Positions 1 through 14,373 are shown, numbered from the stretch's first letter. The stretch: DNA of 64,000 bases from Symbiodinium kawagutii (GCA_009767595.1 VSDK01021871.1:107920-171919), one strand, 5' to 3'. Numbers and translations: made by a program. The notes: a model not told the origin generated them from the sequence alone.

Positions 1-308
1 CGCCAGCACCGGCTGAGGATGCCTTGCAACCCTTGCTGGCCAGCTTGGGTCTTGGAAATCTCAACTTGGGAGCTTTGAATAATTTGGACTTGAGCTCTTT
101 AAGTTCCATCCCTGGACTGGAGAGTTTGGCATCGATTCCTGGCTTGGAATCCTTATTTGGATCTCCTGCTCCTGGTATAGCACCAGTGGCAAGCCCCGGC
201 ATTGTGCCCTCGAGAGGCCGGGGTAAAGGTGGCAAGGCTCCGAAAGGCGGCAAGTCCTTTGGAAAGGGCAAGCAACCGCAGATACAGGACTGGTCCGTTG
301 GGGATTAG
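1..308 (+). CDS. C-terminal exon of an unidentified protein (partial at window edge)
   Basis: The reading frame is open from the window edge (first codon at base 3) to a TAG at 306-308, giving about 101 residues. The upstream exons lie outside the window. The sequence is Leu/Gly/Ser-rich with a doubled SIPGLESL motif at about residues 36-51. It ends in a Gly-Lys-rich tail (RGRGKGGKAPKGGKSFGKGK) followed by QPQIQDWSVGD. The basic Gly-Lys tail resembles nucleic-acid-binding tails and the GK tracts of the nucleolin-like gene at 40.8-42.3 kb, but no domain is recognisable. It is called a terminal exon because the frame is open upstream, has no convincing ATG, and stops cleanly. The opposite-strand ORF here is a shadow. 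Confidence 0.55.
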   Translation, partial: PAPAEDALQPLLASLGLGNLNLGALNNLDLSSLSSIPGLESLASIPGLESLFGSPAPGIAPVASPGIVPSRGRGKGGKAPKGGKSFGKGKQPQIQDWSVGD

Positions 309-810
309 GTGAAGCCAGCAATGATAGATATTGTGGTCATAGCCAACAACCAGATGGTTCGACTAAGAGCCATGGGTTCGACCAAGTCAGAACAGGGCTA
401 TAACCATGATGAATCCACCTGGACAATGGATCCGAATCATGGGAAGGGATCCTAGCAATGGACATAATGGCCTTGCAACGGACTGTGATCCTGCGGCGCA
501 GGACTTGCCAGTTCTGAATTCCCAGGAGGTTCAGGAGCGCCGAAACTGAGCGCCAGCCTCTCACCGCAGCACTTTGCTGCCGCAGGAGCCTGGCGTCTTC
601 GTGGCAGCAGCGTCGCAGAAAGATGAAAGAAAGTGTCGGGGCCTGCTCCCCCCCAAGGTTCGCACAGCTGTAGAAACAAAGAGCACTTAGTAAGACTTAG
701 AACAATCGGAAAATGAACAAGAAAATGAATAAAGAGACACGTTCAAGATATTTCAAGATCAAGATTACAGTTTTAGAAAACGTTAAATGACTTGCTGTTT
801 CCTGCTCCAG
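309..810. other. Intergenic stretch with one possible coding segment (568-690)
   Basis: No gene can be assigned. A + frame is open from 568 to a TAG at 688-690 (41 codons, reading STLLPQEPGVFVAAASQKDE at its start) and has a protein-like composition. It has no clear splice sites or recognised domain, so it is only a possible final exon. Confidence 0.2.
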
Positions 811-3283
<2,473 letters not shown>

Positions 3284-4504
3284 GTAAGAATTTTGAGGTT
3301 GAAGGATGTTTAAGGTCAATCATCCTCAGGGTTGAAGCCCCTTTGAAAAAAGCTTGAAGGTTCTTTTCCAATGTTTTCCTGATCAATTCTAATATTTGTT
3401 AAGGCTTGGGGCAAGTGACAAACAGACACAGGTATTGGCGCACGGATCTTCACCCCCTATGTTGATCTGTGGCCTTTGTTCGGCCTAAGTCGAGCGCTTT
3501 TTCAGGCCATGTTGAGCTTGTTTGAAATTATTGTGGACTTAGCTAACCAGATTTCTTCAAAACCACGGAAAAAAAGAGAAAAAAACAGAGTCTACTTAGA
3601 GTCTAGAGCCCACCTCACTCCATTGTGCTTTCTTGTTTGGGACGTGGAGCTTTCAAAGCTTCGCGGCTAACGGAGGAGAGGGGCTGTTCAGAAGCAGAGC
3701 AGGTGCAAGCTGAGAACGGGACTCCCTGTTGCACTGGACTCCCTGCATGTTTGAGAACCGATGGCTGCCGTGCATGACTTGACTGCCATCATGGCAGTGC
3801 CATGTTTCTTTCTCTTGATCCTTGCTGTAGCAATGTTATATATAGTTTTTCGTTCTTTCTCGCGTGTTTTCGTGGCTTGTTGCTCTTTGATTGCTGCCCA
3901 AAACGAAGGATGCGAAATGGACTTGGGCTGGCCTCGCCAAGTTTGTAACATCAACATAGCTTGTGGATGCGGGTGAAAGCAAACTTCAACATTTTCCAAG
4001 CTCTTGCTGTGATACTGGCAGGCCATCAAAAAGGCTCTGAGCGTCTGAGCAGACGAAGCCTGCAACTCTGGGCAAGGAAACGAACACACACACACACAAG
4101 GCATCAAAAGGCATTTGTCAGAGTTAGAATCCTATGAGCAACAGGGATTGACGTCTCTCCACACTACAGTCAGAAGTCATAGGATGACAGCGGCAACAGA
4201 AGCCTTTTTGGCACCTCAGCGCCCGGGGAAAAAAGCCCATGCTGACGCCTGGAAAGACTGCTACCAAGACCCTCGAATTCGCAACTATACTTAGGTGGGC
4301 TATCAACCAACATCTAAACCAAGGGAACTACTCTCTCTCATTTTTTGGAATTGTGGACTTGCTATGAACGCATCGAGCATGCCTCTAAAATGGGCATTAG
4401 AATGAATGATAATGAATGCGTCCCCCAAATTGAAGCTCCCAACATGTGAACTCCCAAAGCTTTGGCTTTCCCAACTTGCCACGCCTAAAGCTGTTGCCCT
4501 TGAG
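3284..4504. other. No supported gene
   Basis: Intron or intergenic DNA after the last visible ankyrin exon. Short open frames are present on both strands, but none has a domain or a consistent acceptor-donor pair. Further ankyrin exons may lie here unrecognised. Confidence 0.4.
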
Positions 4505-4570
4505 GTGCTCACGTCCGCCGATTTGCAGCGTGCGGCCAAGCGCTTGAACGTGGAGCTCAAGGAGAATACG
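4505..4570 (+). CDS. Small exon of a helical protein
   Basis: It follows TTGAG and is bounded downstream by a GC donor (ACG^GCTGGG). The 22 codons read VLTSADLQRAAKRLNVELKE plus NT, an amphipathic-helix-like sequence. It may belong with the similar charged helical exons at 6272-6328 and 7087-7181, but the linkage is inferred from order and strand only. The GC-rich stretch at 4744-4870 probably holds another exon, whose frame I cannot decide. Confidence 0.45.
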
Positions 4571-5052
4571 GCTGGGCCATGGTGACCCGCCAGGTTTGCC
4601 AAGTGATCGCAACAGAATGAAGTCCTTTGGGGAAAGGATACCTGTGGTGGGTATCCCAGTTGGTTGGCTAAGGATACCTGGTTGGTCTCCATATGGTTGG
4701 CTGTGGTACCTTGCTGGGCCTTAGGTCCTTAGTGAAGCTCCAGGTACCAGATCGAGCTCTACAGTGGAGATCGACAGCTGGGCAAAACCAGCGGCTGGGC
4801 ACAGCCATGGGTGCGCTGTGGGGGGGTGGTGGCGGCCGCGATCCAGCTACGATCAGCCAGTTGAGGTATTTGAGATGGGGAAGTTTCATCAGCTTTTGAT
4901 GATTTCTAGACCGTTATCACATTTTATCACTGTCAGGCTTGGGAAAAACGTTAGTGTAAAAGTTTTGGGAGAGAACGTATTTGGAAACACCGCGAAAATA
5001 CAAACAAAGCTGTGGGTAAAGCGGAATCGATTTGCGTTGACATGTGGAGATC

Positions 5053-5199
5053 ATGGCTTTGGAAGAGCAAGTCTTGGGCGGCTCCGTGGGTTCACAAGCC
5101 ATCACTTCAACAGTCTTTGGATCAACAAGTGGTGTTGGAGTTCCAATTTCGCTTGAGAAGTTCATGACACCGCCTGTGAATCGGCGTGATTGTGGTTGA
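5053..5199 (+). CDS. Candidate small exon or ORF (48 codons)
   Basis: The frame runs from an ATG at 5053 to a TGA at 5197-5199, starting MALEEQVLGGSVGSQAITST and ending MTPPVNRRDCG. The composition is protein-like and unlike the surrounding AT-rich DNA. No domain is recognised. It could be an exon using the AG just upstream (GTGGAG) instead of an independent start. Confidence 0.35.
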   Translation: MALEEQVLGGSVGSQAITSTVFGSTSGVGVPISLEKFMTPPVNRRDCG

Positions 5200-6271
5200 T
5201 ATCAACATGATAAAGGCAATGCCATATTACGTTCATACGTTTTGATACACGTTCATAGGATTTCATAGGGTTGACGTTTGACTGCAAGTCACAAGCAAAA
5301 TCCACCTGGCACACCCAACGCTTGGACTTTTGTCAACAGGGCAGTCTGCACCTTGAGACTATCGAGGCAATGGGCCAAGGGTAAGGAAGGGGGATATCAT
5401 GTGCTAAGTGGGCTGATTGTTTGGTGAATTCGATAATTCGTTGGTGGATCCTGGCTTGGAATGTGCAGCTCAAGGAGTGGGAGACTGTTTCAAAGCACGA
5501 TTCAATTAGGATCTAAAATTCCCCGCGTTAGCCGATGGTCAACTGTGGATTCCGGCCTATCAAAAGCAGGGAACAGAAAGAACGAAAGAACGAGCTCTTC
5601 AAGACAAGTGATGACTGGAGATAAAGATACTGTAAAGATAGGAGCAACCAGACAGCCTATACCGGAAGACCTGCAACAAAATCAATTCACTCCTTGGGCC
5701 CGCTTACAGGGTACAGGACTATTCAGATCTATTCAGATCTGTTCAGTAGTTCATTTCGAACCAGCAAAACGCCCGTGCAGCTGGCTGGTTGCTACTTGTG
5801 TCAGTCGCCAGGACCACCAGAACAGCGAAATTCAATGACAGTAACCAGGGACCCACCGCCAAGTCGTATCAACTATACTGTCAACTCACGTGAATAAACA
5901 AATATGAATCAATTAATAATACCATCTAATATCAACTAAAGCCAACTAGATCAACTAATGATCAATCTCAACAATCACAGCCCCCCAATGCTTCTGATTC
6001 CTCCGGCCAGGTTCGAAAGTTCACTGGCTATTGGGTGGCAAAGCCTGCAAGGCACACATGCATCTGGCAGAGCTGAGAAATTCTGAAGGAAAGCTACCAG
6101 ATCTTGGCATCTGGCAGAGCTGAGATCTAAGCAGATCGAACCAACTGAACCAAGCAGCTGTAGCTCCACCCAGCTGTAGCTCCAAGGTGAACGAACCACC
6201 GAACCCAGCAGGTCCAGGTGCCAGGCTATGCCAGGCGCCAGGGCTCACGCGGTGTTGCCAGGCCCGGGGAG

Positions 6272-6328
6272 GTGCCCGAGGGGGTCGATGAGGCCGAGGA
6301 GAAGAAACGCTATGCGGACGTGGCCAAG
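6272..6328 (+). CDS. Small exon, charged helix
   Basis: The AG at 6270-6271 is followed by 19 codons, VPEGVDEAEEKKRYADVAK, ending in a GC donor (AAG^GCAGGG). The region is clearly GC-richer than its flanks. No family is recognised; the sequence would suit a coiled-coil or helical linker. Confidence 0.45.
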
Positions 6329-7010
6329 GCAGGGGTGAACCAGATCCGTCAACCAGATGAGTCAACCAGATGGCCATGGGTCAATACTAACCAGCAACAA
6401 TAGGGGATAATAACCAACCAGATTATAGGGAAAACAATGGTCAATGATGAGGAACCAGGGGTACAGGGTTTTGACCCACAGCCAGATGAGTCATGGTCAA
6501 CCCAAGCAGAAAAACTACCAGCACGATCAAGCACATGTCAGTTGTTGATTCTTGTCAGCCCTGAGTCTTGATGACGATCGTTTGCAAGCTAAGAACGATA
6601 GCTGGCTTGTGTGGAAAATGCCGCTTGTGGTGAAGAGGCCATAAGCAACTTCTTACATCAGTCGGTCCATATTTCCAACGATCTCAGAATTGTTTCCTAT
6701 CCGGCAATGTATACACGGTTCCATGGTGCCGCAGAAAGGGAAAGCGATTTTGTTGGAACTTGAGCCATTCCCCGAGACGCCAACACAGGTTGGCAATGCT
6801 TTTTACAGTGTTGGGCGGTCTTTGATGTCACTTTGTTCGCTGAGAAAGTCTGCAGGTAGCCCGATGGTTTGGTTTGCTCCTTTCCTGCGCGATAGCCTGT
6901 CCGACCCTTAGCGACGGGGTTCTCATTACGTCTCATCGCCGTGCTCCCCCAGGTTGGAACAGAGAGAGATCACCTTTTTACTGCAAAGAGGCAGGCTGCA
7001 AGGCTGTAGG

Positions 7011-7070
7011 ATGCTGCAGGATGCTGCAGGATGCTGTTGGATGCTGTAGGATGCTGTAGGATGCTGTAGG
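7011..7070. repeat. 10-bp minisatellite (ATGCTGYAGG), six copies
   Basis: Six consecutive copies of a 10-base unit with one- or two-base variation stop 16 bases before the acceptor AG of the exon at 7087. The repeat therefore occupies the 3' end of an intron. Confidence 0.85.
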
Positions 7071-7086
7071 CATTGAAGATGTTCAG

Positions 7087-7181
7087 GAAAAGCATGGAGG
7101 CAAAGAAGTCCGTGCAGGCCTATCTCTTAGCCATCAAAGATGAGGAGAAGCAGCATGATCGTCTTGTGCGCTACTACAAAG
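7087..7181 (+). CDS. Exon encoding a charged alpha-helix
   Basis: Following GTTCAG, the frame reads KSMEAKKSVQAYLLAIKDEE, KQHDRLVRYYK, then a GC donor (AAAG^GCAGG). The Lys/Glu-rich pattern is typical of a long helix. This is the best-supported exon between 4.5 and 10 kb; its gene partners are not certain. Confidence 0.5.
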
Positions 7182-8162
7182 GCAGGTTTAAGCAGTGCAG
7201 ATCATGTGCAATGGATGCACCTGGGGATCCATGGATTCCCATGGATGGTGGATCCAGGGCCATGGCAGATCCGATTTCTGACTCAGGCCTGGGCTTCCAG
7301 ACCATCAAGGATCCAGAAACCTTGGAGTATCAAGATCAGGCACCCGGGGCTTCACAGCTCCCCGCTCTCTCAATGTGACTTGAAGTAAGCATGTCTTGAT
7401 GAAGATGGACCTTGACGCTGGAAGCATGATGCAGAAGGTGTGTTCCCAACGGTTTTAGAAGTTGCTTCCAAAAGCTGCTCGAAGGACAGAGAGATGAAGT
7501 TATGATGGAACATATGTGAAAAAAAGGTCTGCTAAGTAGCGACTCCACCACTGGCGAAACACAGCAGACACAGCACAGGGGGCACACCACTGACGGAACC
7601 ACACCCGCGCTGGCCCGCGTTGCGCCTAGCGCTGAGCCATGGCGACAAGTCCAAGGAGCAAAGCTTTGAAGGCACAGCGATGGTGCTATCCACAGGGCAT
7701 CGTCAAGAACGATGTAACCATTGGTCGCATGAGGCTAGCAATTCTTTCATGACCATGATTGAATCATCATAAAACCATTCTCAATTCATCTCGAATCATC
7801 CTTTCCATCCATCATTCAGCCATTGAGTCAAACCCATCCATCACAAAAACTCAGTTTGATTATCATAACAATTCATGAAACCCATGATTCCGAAACCATG
7901 ATTTTACTGGGCCTAATCATGAAAATCCAAGCCTTGATGATCACCTCATGGGGCCTCCATGTGCTGGGCACAGGCCCTGGTTTCACTGGGCTTCCTCCTG
8001 GCACCCGATGCGTTTCTGTCGCCTGGGCTCCTTCAAGGCCGACGTGGAGACAGGGCGATGGGGTGGGGAGGAAGATTATGTTAGATCACATGACATGTAT
8101 GTTAGATTATGTATATGTATATATATATATATATATGAATAAATAAATATAAATATAAATAC

Positions 8163-8198
<36 letters not shown>

Positions 8199-10047
8199 GA
8201 TTATCTATGAATGGATGATTAATTACGGTATGTATAAATGGATGGCGATATCGGTTGATGAGATTTAGAAAGTAGATGCTTTCTGCAAGCGTGGCTTGGT
8301 AGTGGCTTAGTGATGGATAAAAATGATGGACGATAATTTTAGCTAATTGATGATTAGCAGTAATTAGTAGATAATTGATGCATGATAGTAGTGACTGATG
8401 ATGGTTTGCAGCAATGGATACTAATTCAAGTGATGGAATGGTTTGTAGTGGTAAGAAACTGTTGATGGATAACTGCTGATGCTTAACGATAGAAAGTAAC
8501 AGTTGATAATGGGTAGTAGTAATGAAAAATGACACTATTGGCTGATTAGTGGATTCAGATACGTTTGCTTGATACTGGCTGATGATCATTGATCAAGAAT
8601 CATTCTTGTTCCAGTGAAGTTTGCTTATTTAGGCACCGTTGACCGTGTATCTAGTGAGGTGGGTGGGTACTTATGATGTTTCCTTATCCTTGAGTTGGAA
8701 TACTTGCTGCTGTTGTGGATTCCATTCCCTTTCTTCACCCTTGAGGTTCCCAGAAGCTTCAAAGACGGAGTGCTGCAGTGACATGGCTGAATTGGCCATG
8801 CAGGTGGTATTTGGACGCTGTGGTTCAGAATCCAGGGGAATTCATAGCTTTCAATGGATTTTTTGAAGAAATCCATTTGTGCCATCTGAAGAATTGCTGG
8901 TTTACATAGTCTGTGACAGGCACTGCTGCCCGTGGTGGTGCAACATGTATCGCCAGCCTTTGGTCTCCGCCTTAGATCACAGCTCAGTAGCTGAGAGCGT
9001 TGGGATCTGGGTCGCTTGTGCAAAGGGGTCGCTCCGGGAGGGTCAAAATGGTAGGTTCCAAATAGGTTCATTGCTCAGTGGAAGGAGGTGATGCGATTTT
9101 TTGTTCAATCCTTGACCCAAAAAATCGGAGATGCTGCTGTTTGTGTTTCAGTTCTTGGGGATCAACCCATGGATCAACCCATGGATCAACCCACGGATGG
9201 GTGAATGAAGCACCTGGGATCAGCTGCTGAGCCATCTCCGAGGTGCGGATGTGTTGCGGGTCGTTCGACCTGAGAACGTTGGAGCACTCGGAGGGCGCGG
9301 CGCTCAGCAAGGCACGGATGGAGCTACTGAGGCCACTGCGGGGACAGCCTTCTACTCCTTGGAAGTACCCAACTCTTTCAAGGAGCGCCACCCATCTCAA
9401 CGACTGACTTTCTTACAGACTTTCTTATAGAGTTTCTGACAAACTTTCTTACAGACTTTGAAGTTCCGTGACAAGTTCGGTGTCTAATTTCATCATTGGC
9501 TGATGATATCCCAGCGTGCTTTGGCACCAATCAACCTCACGTGTATTCATCAGTGCTTGCAGCCACTTTGCAACTCGTGATGTGGCAGTGTAAACCTGGG
9601 TCCGGAGAGGCCGTCAATCGTGCCAAGTATCAGAGAGATCGGCGGCTGCCCCCTCAGTAATTCTTGACGAGGCTTTGATTTTCAATCTGGGATCTTTGGG
9701 TTAGGGTTGTCAATAAGTATTGGATAGATATTGGATTTGTTGGATTCCTCCAAGCACTCACAGCTTGGTGAGTATGTCTAATGGTAAACCGTCAGTTTGT
9801 TTGCTTGGGGACACGGAATTTACGGACAATCGCACAGCGATAACATCTTTTGACTACCTATGGCGAGTACTCTTGTTTTAGTCGGTCTTTTTCCATCTTA
9901 AGTTCTCTTCTTGGTGATTGGGTGTACAAAATCAACCATGTAGTTGTTCTTTGGGTACTCAATAACCAACCATATTGTTGGATTGATATTTTTCAGTATC
10001 AACTCAGCAACTCAATCTACAAGATTCAGAGCCCTCATCAGTTGCAG
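7182..10047. other. Mostly non-coding; simple repeats and ambiguous coding stretches
   Basis: No gene is assigned with confidence. A GC-rich segment at about 9225-9400 looks coding, but two + frames compete (one reads EHSEGAALSKARMELLRPLR) and the - strand is also open. At about 9160-9197 the sequence GGATCAACCCAT is repeated three times. Dinucleotide AT repeats are listed separately. Confidence 0.4.
8104..8200. repeat. (AT)n and related microsatellites
   Basis: Two AT/TA dinucleotide tracts are separated by AAATAAATAT-type sequence. The long Ile/Tyr-rich - strand ORF over this stretch is a by-product of the repeat. Confidence 0.9.
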
Positions 10048-10126
10048 AGGTTGCTGGGCAAAACGGCTGAGTTTGTGTCTGACGCAAGTCAGGAAGCCCA
10101 GCGACATGTGGCAAGTCCGGGTCACG
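10048..10126 (+). CDS. Candidate exon, helical
   Basis: It follows GTTGCAG and reads RLLGKTAEFVSDASQEAQRH then VASPGH, in a stretch GC-richer than its flanks. The pattern suggests an amphipathic helix. The 3' border is not certain and no family is recognised. Confidence 0.4.
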
Positions 10127-10228
10127 GTTTCTCCTTGAAGGTAACCAGGACTGGTCTAAGAAACCTCAGGGCACTACTTTAAGGTCGTTGGTGGTGGTTG
10201 GTGGTGGTTGGTGGTGGTTGGTCCCAAG

Positions 10229-10333
10229 GGCTTCCGCGAGAGCCTTCCCATGGCTGTCGTTGGTTTCGAGGCGGAGCCCGAGTTTTCACAGGCGAAAGTC
10301 CCAGCGAGGCCCAAGTTTCTCGTGACTCTCTGA
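10229..10333 (+). CDS. Candidate final exon
   Basis: After CCCAAG the frame reads GFRESLPMAVVGFEAEPEFS, QAKVPARPKFLVTL, then TGA at 10331-10333. It sits directly downstream of an 11-bp TGGTGGTTGGT repeat at about 10189-10222. The composition is protein-like. No domain is recognised and the linkage to other exons is unknown. Confidence 0.35.
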   Translation, partial: GFRESLPMAVVGFEAEPEFSQAKVPARPKFLVTL

Positions 10334-10780
10334 TTCCTTTGGCTGCAAAGTCAATTGAATGATGGTTGATGATGGTCAGTGATGATTTACAGGGGCAGTG
10401 ATGGCTAGTGATGATGGCTAGAAATGGTTGATGAATGTTGGTGAAGATTAAGTAATATATTTGTTGATACTGACTTTCCTGTGCCAGGACTTTGTTAAGC
10501 GGAGACGAGTTACAGTTCCTCGGAGTCAGCAAAAGGCCAGGTGTGAACAGCTGCTGTTGTTGCGCGCTGCTTTGAAGAGGGGCTCTTCGACATGTCCATG
10601 GTGTCTATCATCCTACGGTATGATCATGTAGAATCCATAGCTTGTTGATGCGGATTTTGTGTTTTGACACGAGATATCAATCAATAGATATCAACAAAAC
10701 AGTATAAGGAATTGTGCAAAGTGCACGTGATCATATGGAGCTGCAACCCCTTTTGCCCCTTTCGGCCCGCCCTTCTGCAG

Positions 10781-10939
10781 ATTGTGAAGTACGAACTCGG
10801 CGAGACGGAGGACGCAAGACACGTACGCTGTCAGATGCCTTCAGTTTGGCGATGTCATGGCGCGTTGAGAAAGTGCCGCCTTCAGGACTTCTTGGAATGT
10901 GTGGTTTGCAGCTCAGAGCTCTTGGGGATGGGAGATTGA
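10781..10939 (+). CDS. Candidate Cys-containing exon
   Basis: A good pyrimidine-rich acceptor (CCTTCTGCAG) precedes IVKYELGETEDARHVRCQMP. The frame continues to TGA at 10937-10939, ending RLQDFLECVVCSSELLGMGD. A GT donor (CAC^GTACGC) could end the exon early, in which case the Cys-rich tail would not be used. CVVC could be half of a zinc site, but no complete motif is visible. Confidence 0.35.
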   Translation: MVKYELGETEDARHVRCQMPSVWRCHGALRKCRLQDFLECVVCSSELLGMGD

Positions 10940-11198
10940 CCAGCTCCACCATGGAGACCAACCCATCGCCTTCAGGTGAAAGACCCACAGGCGCGGGTGG
11001 TGGGAGCCATGGATATCTTTGAAGCGACGCTCCAAGTGTCTCGGATTCACGGACAGGAAGACGGCAGCGAGGTGCTAAAGCATCGTCTTCAACTGAGTCC
11101 AGGAAGCTGTTCGCGAAGGGGTAGGTGATGGAAGCGGTTGACACTGTTGTCTTCGGCTGTGATTGTTGGATCCAGCTTTCTAAGGCTGGTGGCGTGTG

Positions 11199-11282
11199 CT
11201 GAAAGAGCCTGGCGGCAGAAATGCCATCATCGATTTGGAACTGAAGGAGGACGGAATCCTTGCAGCAGCTGAGCGTCTCTGA
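11199..11282 (+). CDS. Candidate small exon
   Basis: The frame reads LKEPGGRNAIIDLELKEDGI then LAAAERL before TGA. A GC donor (GCTGA^GCGTC) may end it earlier. It is Glu/Asp/Leu-rich and helix-like, with no recognised family. Confidence 0.35.
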   Translation: MKEPGGRNAIIDLELKEDGILAAAERL

Positions 11283-11953
11283 GTGCGGGTGACCTCCATG
11301 CTGGTAGTGATGTCATATCCAAGCACTACAATTTCACAAGAGGTAGACTCAGTGGACACGTAGACTACAGATATTGGCTCAGCCAAGAACGCTCACCCTG
11401 TCTTGACACCGAACCAGAGTTGAAAAAACAGGAGCTCGTAAAGGATCTGGGGCCTGAAATGGAGGACCCGACATCTGGGGCAGGGAATGCTGTAGGACAC
11501 CTATCATTGGAAGAGATTTGGATTTGATGTGTAAAGAATTGGCAGTAGAGTGGCCCTTCAGCCATGGCATGCAGTGACATAGATCCTTCAAAATTTGGCC
11601 CAGCGATGAAACACTTGAGACGAGAAACTGAAGAGATGGTCTCGTCACTGGTGCCTGCCACCCCTGCCTTCCCCACCCTCACCGTGAAGGCTATCCTGAA
11701 GAGCTTTCGCCTGGGTAACCTTTGAAGCCGCCAAGTCGATGCTACAAAGAAGCCTGGCTTTCGGAAAAAAAGAAACGCACTGCCCGCTGTGTCGGTGCTC
11801 CATTGGCAAATGGTCCATTGGCAAATGGCTGGTGGTAAAATCTTGGAAACCACAAAAAAATAGAAAAACCACAAGGATTCTTGGCCAAACGGCTATGCGA
11901 TGCCATGCGAACCTTGCAAGGGGGGCACCCCGGGCCTTGTCTCCAGCTGCCAG

Positions 11954-12041
11954 GTGATTTGGGGCGGCCAGGGCACCTTGATGCGAACCGATGAGGCAGA
12001 CTTCATGCGAAGATGGACCCCTGTGGTTCGACAGCTGGCAG
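11954..12041 (+). CDS. Candidate exon
   Basis: It lies after CTGCCAG and reads VIWGGQGTLMRTDEADFMRR then WTPVVRQLA, ending in a GC donor (GCAG^GCCCAG). Both borders agree with the splice pattern seen in the better-resolved genes of this window. No domain is recognised. Confidence 0.4.
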
Positions 12042-12145
12042 GCCCAGCCAGGCGCAGCATGGGGTGTTGGGATTCGTTTCTGTTGCCATGTCCAGTTTGA
12101 AGGGTAAGATGCTTGGGGTATTGCCTTACTCTCTTTCTTTCTTTC

Positions 12146-12180
12146 TATATATATATATATAGATATACATATATACATAA
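12146..12180. repeat. (TA)n microsatellite
   Basis: A pure TA tract, then GATATACATATATACAT. It explains the Ile/Tyr-rich start of the - strand ORF here. Confidence 0.85.
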
Positions 12181-13124
12181 TATTTACCTAGATTGACCTA
12201 TGGAGTTGTGAGTGTCCTGCTTATGGACTTGTGAACAGATAGAGGATGATTGTTAGAGAATTGTGTGCCCCAAGTCACCGAGCATGAGGAGTTATCAGCG
12301 CTTACTTGTGGTTGAGCACCACCCTATGAACTAATCACTTTCTTGATTTTGCTTTTTGCACACTGAAGTGCTTGAAAACATTGGCACTTCGCAGTGGGAT
12401 AGACACCTAAAGTTGCATGGAACCCGTATGGGTTCAAATAAACTGTTTGGAGAGCGCTATCAATGATTCATCAAGATATTCTCTCATTCATCGAATCACG
12501 CTGTGAGGATGTCTGGGAGTGAGAACCTCTGAGCGTTACGGCGCAGTGGCTTTAAGCCGAAAACACAACGAAGCCATGGCCATGCACGCGTGGCTTACAC
12601 CACCAGGCGTCGGAGGCTAATAAAATCATTCCAACATCGACATTGAGATCACCTGGGATTTAGTAGTCCTTAGCTGGTTATGGTTGCCCTCCTCATCCTG
12701 TCCCGTTTTCAAATCGGTAGATCTGCTAGACCGGTTTTCGTCTTGGCAAATTTTCAAGACCTGGTGTGGGGAAAGGAACATCAGCTGCTTGTTGGAAAAT
12801 GATTGCAAGACCCACATTGTTGGTCGGTCATATCCAAGCATTTGTTAGTCGCAGCATAGTTCAGCATAGCTTGAGATAGCTTGGCAGAAAAAGCTGGTTT
12901 GTTTGCAGCCAACAGATTGGCTCGAGTCAGACTGGCCAAAGAGAGTTCGGAATGGCAAATGCACCTCGCTCACATGTCAGAAGCAGCACATTAATTTCAC
13001 ATTTTTGCCATTTTACTCGGTTTCGGTTGGGGAGAACTCACTAAGATTCTCCTTCCAGTTTTGTTCACATTGTTTCACATCACTTTTTGGGTGTAAGCAA
13101 GGCGGCAACAGCGAGCCGCTAGCC
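12181..13124. other. No supported gene
   Basis: AT-rich sequence with short open frames on both strands only. No consistent splice-bounded exon was found. Confidence 0.4.
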
Positions 13125-13184
13125 ATGACCGATATGGGACACGAGAATGGCCCCCCGCCGGAGGCAGCCAAGTCGCAACGTTGA
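13125..13184 (+). CDS. Candidate first exon
   Basis: An ATG in good context (GCCATGA) begins MTDMGHENGPPPEAAKSQR, with a stop at 13182-13184 unless spliced first. Given the downstream exons at 13570 and 13760 on the same strand, this may be the start of that gene. The evidence is the start context, composition and order. Confidence 0.3.
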   Translation: MTDMGHENGPPPEAAKSQR

Positions 13185-13569
13185 TGGAGTTTTGGGGTAA
13201 TCTCCCGCTGAAAGTATAAGTCGGGGTGATCTTCGTGGATGCCTCTTTTAGTCAGTAGAGTCACAACCAGTGGAAATGCATCCACAAAGGCCAATCCTAC
13301 TTCTCCATGGATGTGAATTTTTGTTGCGCTGCAGGCCAACGGATCCAATGCCGAAAATGGAGTGGAAAAGAATGGAAATGATACGCAGGCCCTGCTCTGC
13401 CGTACGTCATTTTCTCTGTGAAATCTTGCGGATCAACTGGATACCCGGACCAGTTGTAATTTTCGTGGACATTCACGGGATCTGGGGATCAGAGATCGGC
13501 CAATGGATGGGCCTTGAAGTCTTGCGGTAGCTCAGGTTCAGCCAAAGGAAGGACATGTCCGGCTCCCAG

Positions 13570-13627
13570 GATCCAGGGTTCTGCCTTGGCGAAACTTCGG
13601 GAGGCACACGCATTGCTCTCAACCAAG
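13570..13627 (+). CDS. Small exon, helical
   Basis: It follows GCTCCCAG and reads IQGSALAKLREAHALLSTK, ending in a GC donor (AAGG^GCCAT). Both borders fit the local splice pattern, and the sequence is an amphipathic helix. Confidence 0.45.
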
Positions 13628-13759
13628 GGCCATGTGAATCATCTCTTTCGATTCCAAAGATGTAGCATGATGCAATTTCTTCAGAAAATTTGTGAAACTT
13701 CTCCGCATTTCTTCAGAGTTTCAAAGTTTCTCATCACCAGAAGCTCCATCCGTGCTCAG

Positions 13760-13850
13760 GAGAGCCCGGTGGCCACCCAGGCCACCCATTCACCGATGGT
13801 GACTCCTGGTAGTCCGCTGAGCCCTGAGAGTGAAGCACCGACCTCAGTGG
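13760..13850 (+). CDS. Exon, Pro/Ser/Thr-rich
   Basis: It follows GTGCTCAG and reads ESPVATQATHSPMVTPGSPL then SPESEAPTSVGG, a disordered Ser/Pro segment with many SP/TP sites. The 3' border is uncertain. It probably continues the gene of exon 13570-13627. The open frame extends 3' into non-coding sequence and the assembly gap. Confidence 0.4.
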
Positions 13851-14152
13851 GGGGCGGCTTTCCGCAGCCGTGGCGTCACTGGCGTCACGGGCATCATCTG
13901 CCAGGTACATCCAGCTACGAATGGGGCTTCAAGGCTTCGGATTCTCATCCTTGCGATTCACCCAAGTCGTCACTTGTGATTTTGTGCGCTCCGAGGCCCT
14001 GCGTGAGGCGCCACAGGGATGCACTGCTGCTGTTTGTTGATGTTGTGTGCCTGCATTCGCCACGCAGGTATACTTCCCAATATTTGATGGCCTTAAGATC
14101 GCTACCAAGTTCTAACGTCGCGAGCCAAGAACTATGCCAAGCGGAACTCTTT

Positions 14153-14162
14153 NNNNNNNNNN
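14153..14162. other. Assembly gap (10 N)
   Basis: Ten undetermined bases, probably a scaffolding join of unknown true length. Any ORF crossing it is unreliable. Confidence 0.98.
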
Positions 14163-14372
14163 TCCCTGCTGATTTCGCTGTGGTTTTGCATGATTTTGCA
14201 TGGCTTTCAAGCTTAGCTTTGGCAATTCCTTCCTTGGAGTTTGCTTGGGCCTGCATATTTTTGCTTGCACGATGACGTAATCCAAATGACATTGACGTTT
14301 GTTCTGCTCAGGAGAAACCTGCCAACTTCGATCCGCAGATTGACCAGGCCAATCATTTTCAGCCATCGTTGC

Positions 14373-14373
<1 letters not shown>

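Noticed and set aside
8107-8589. 160-codon - strand ORF rich in Ile, Tyr, His and Ser
   Set aside because: Its end is an AT microsatellite and the rest has the composition of AT-rich non-coding DNA.
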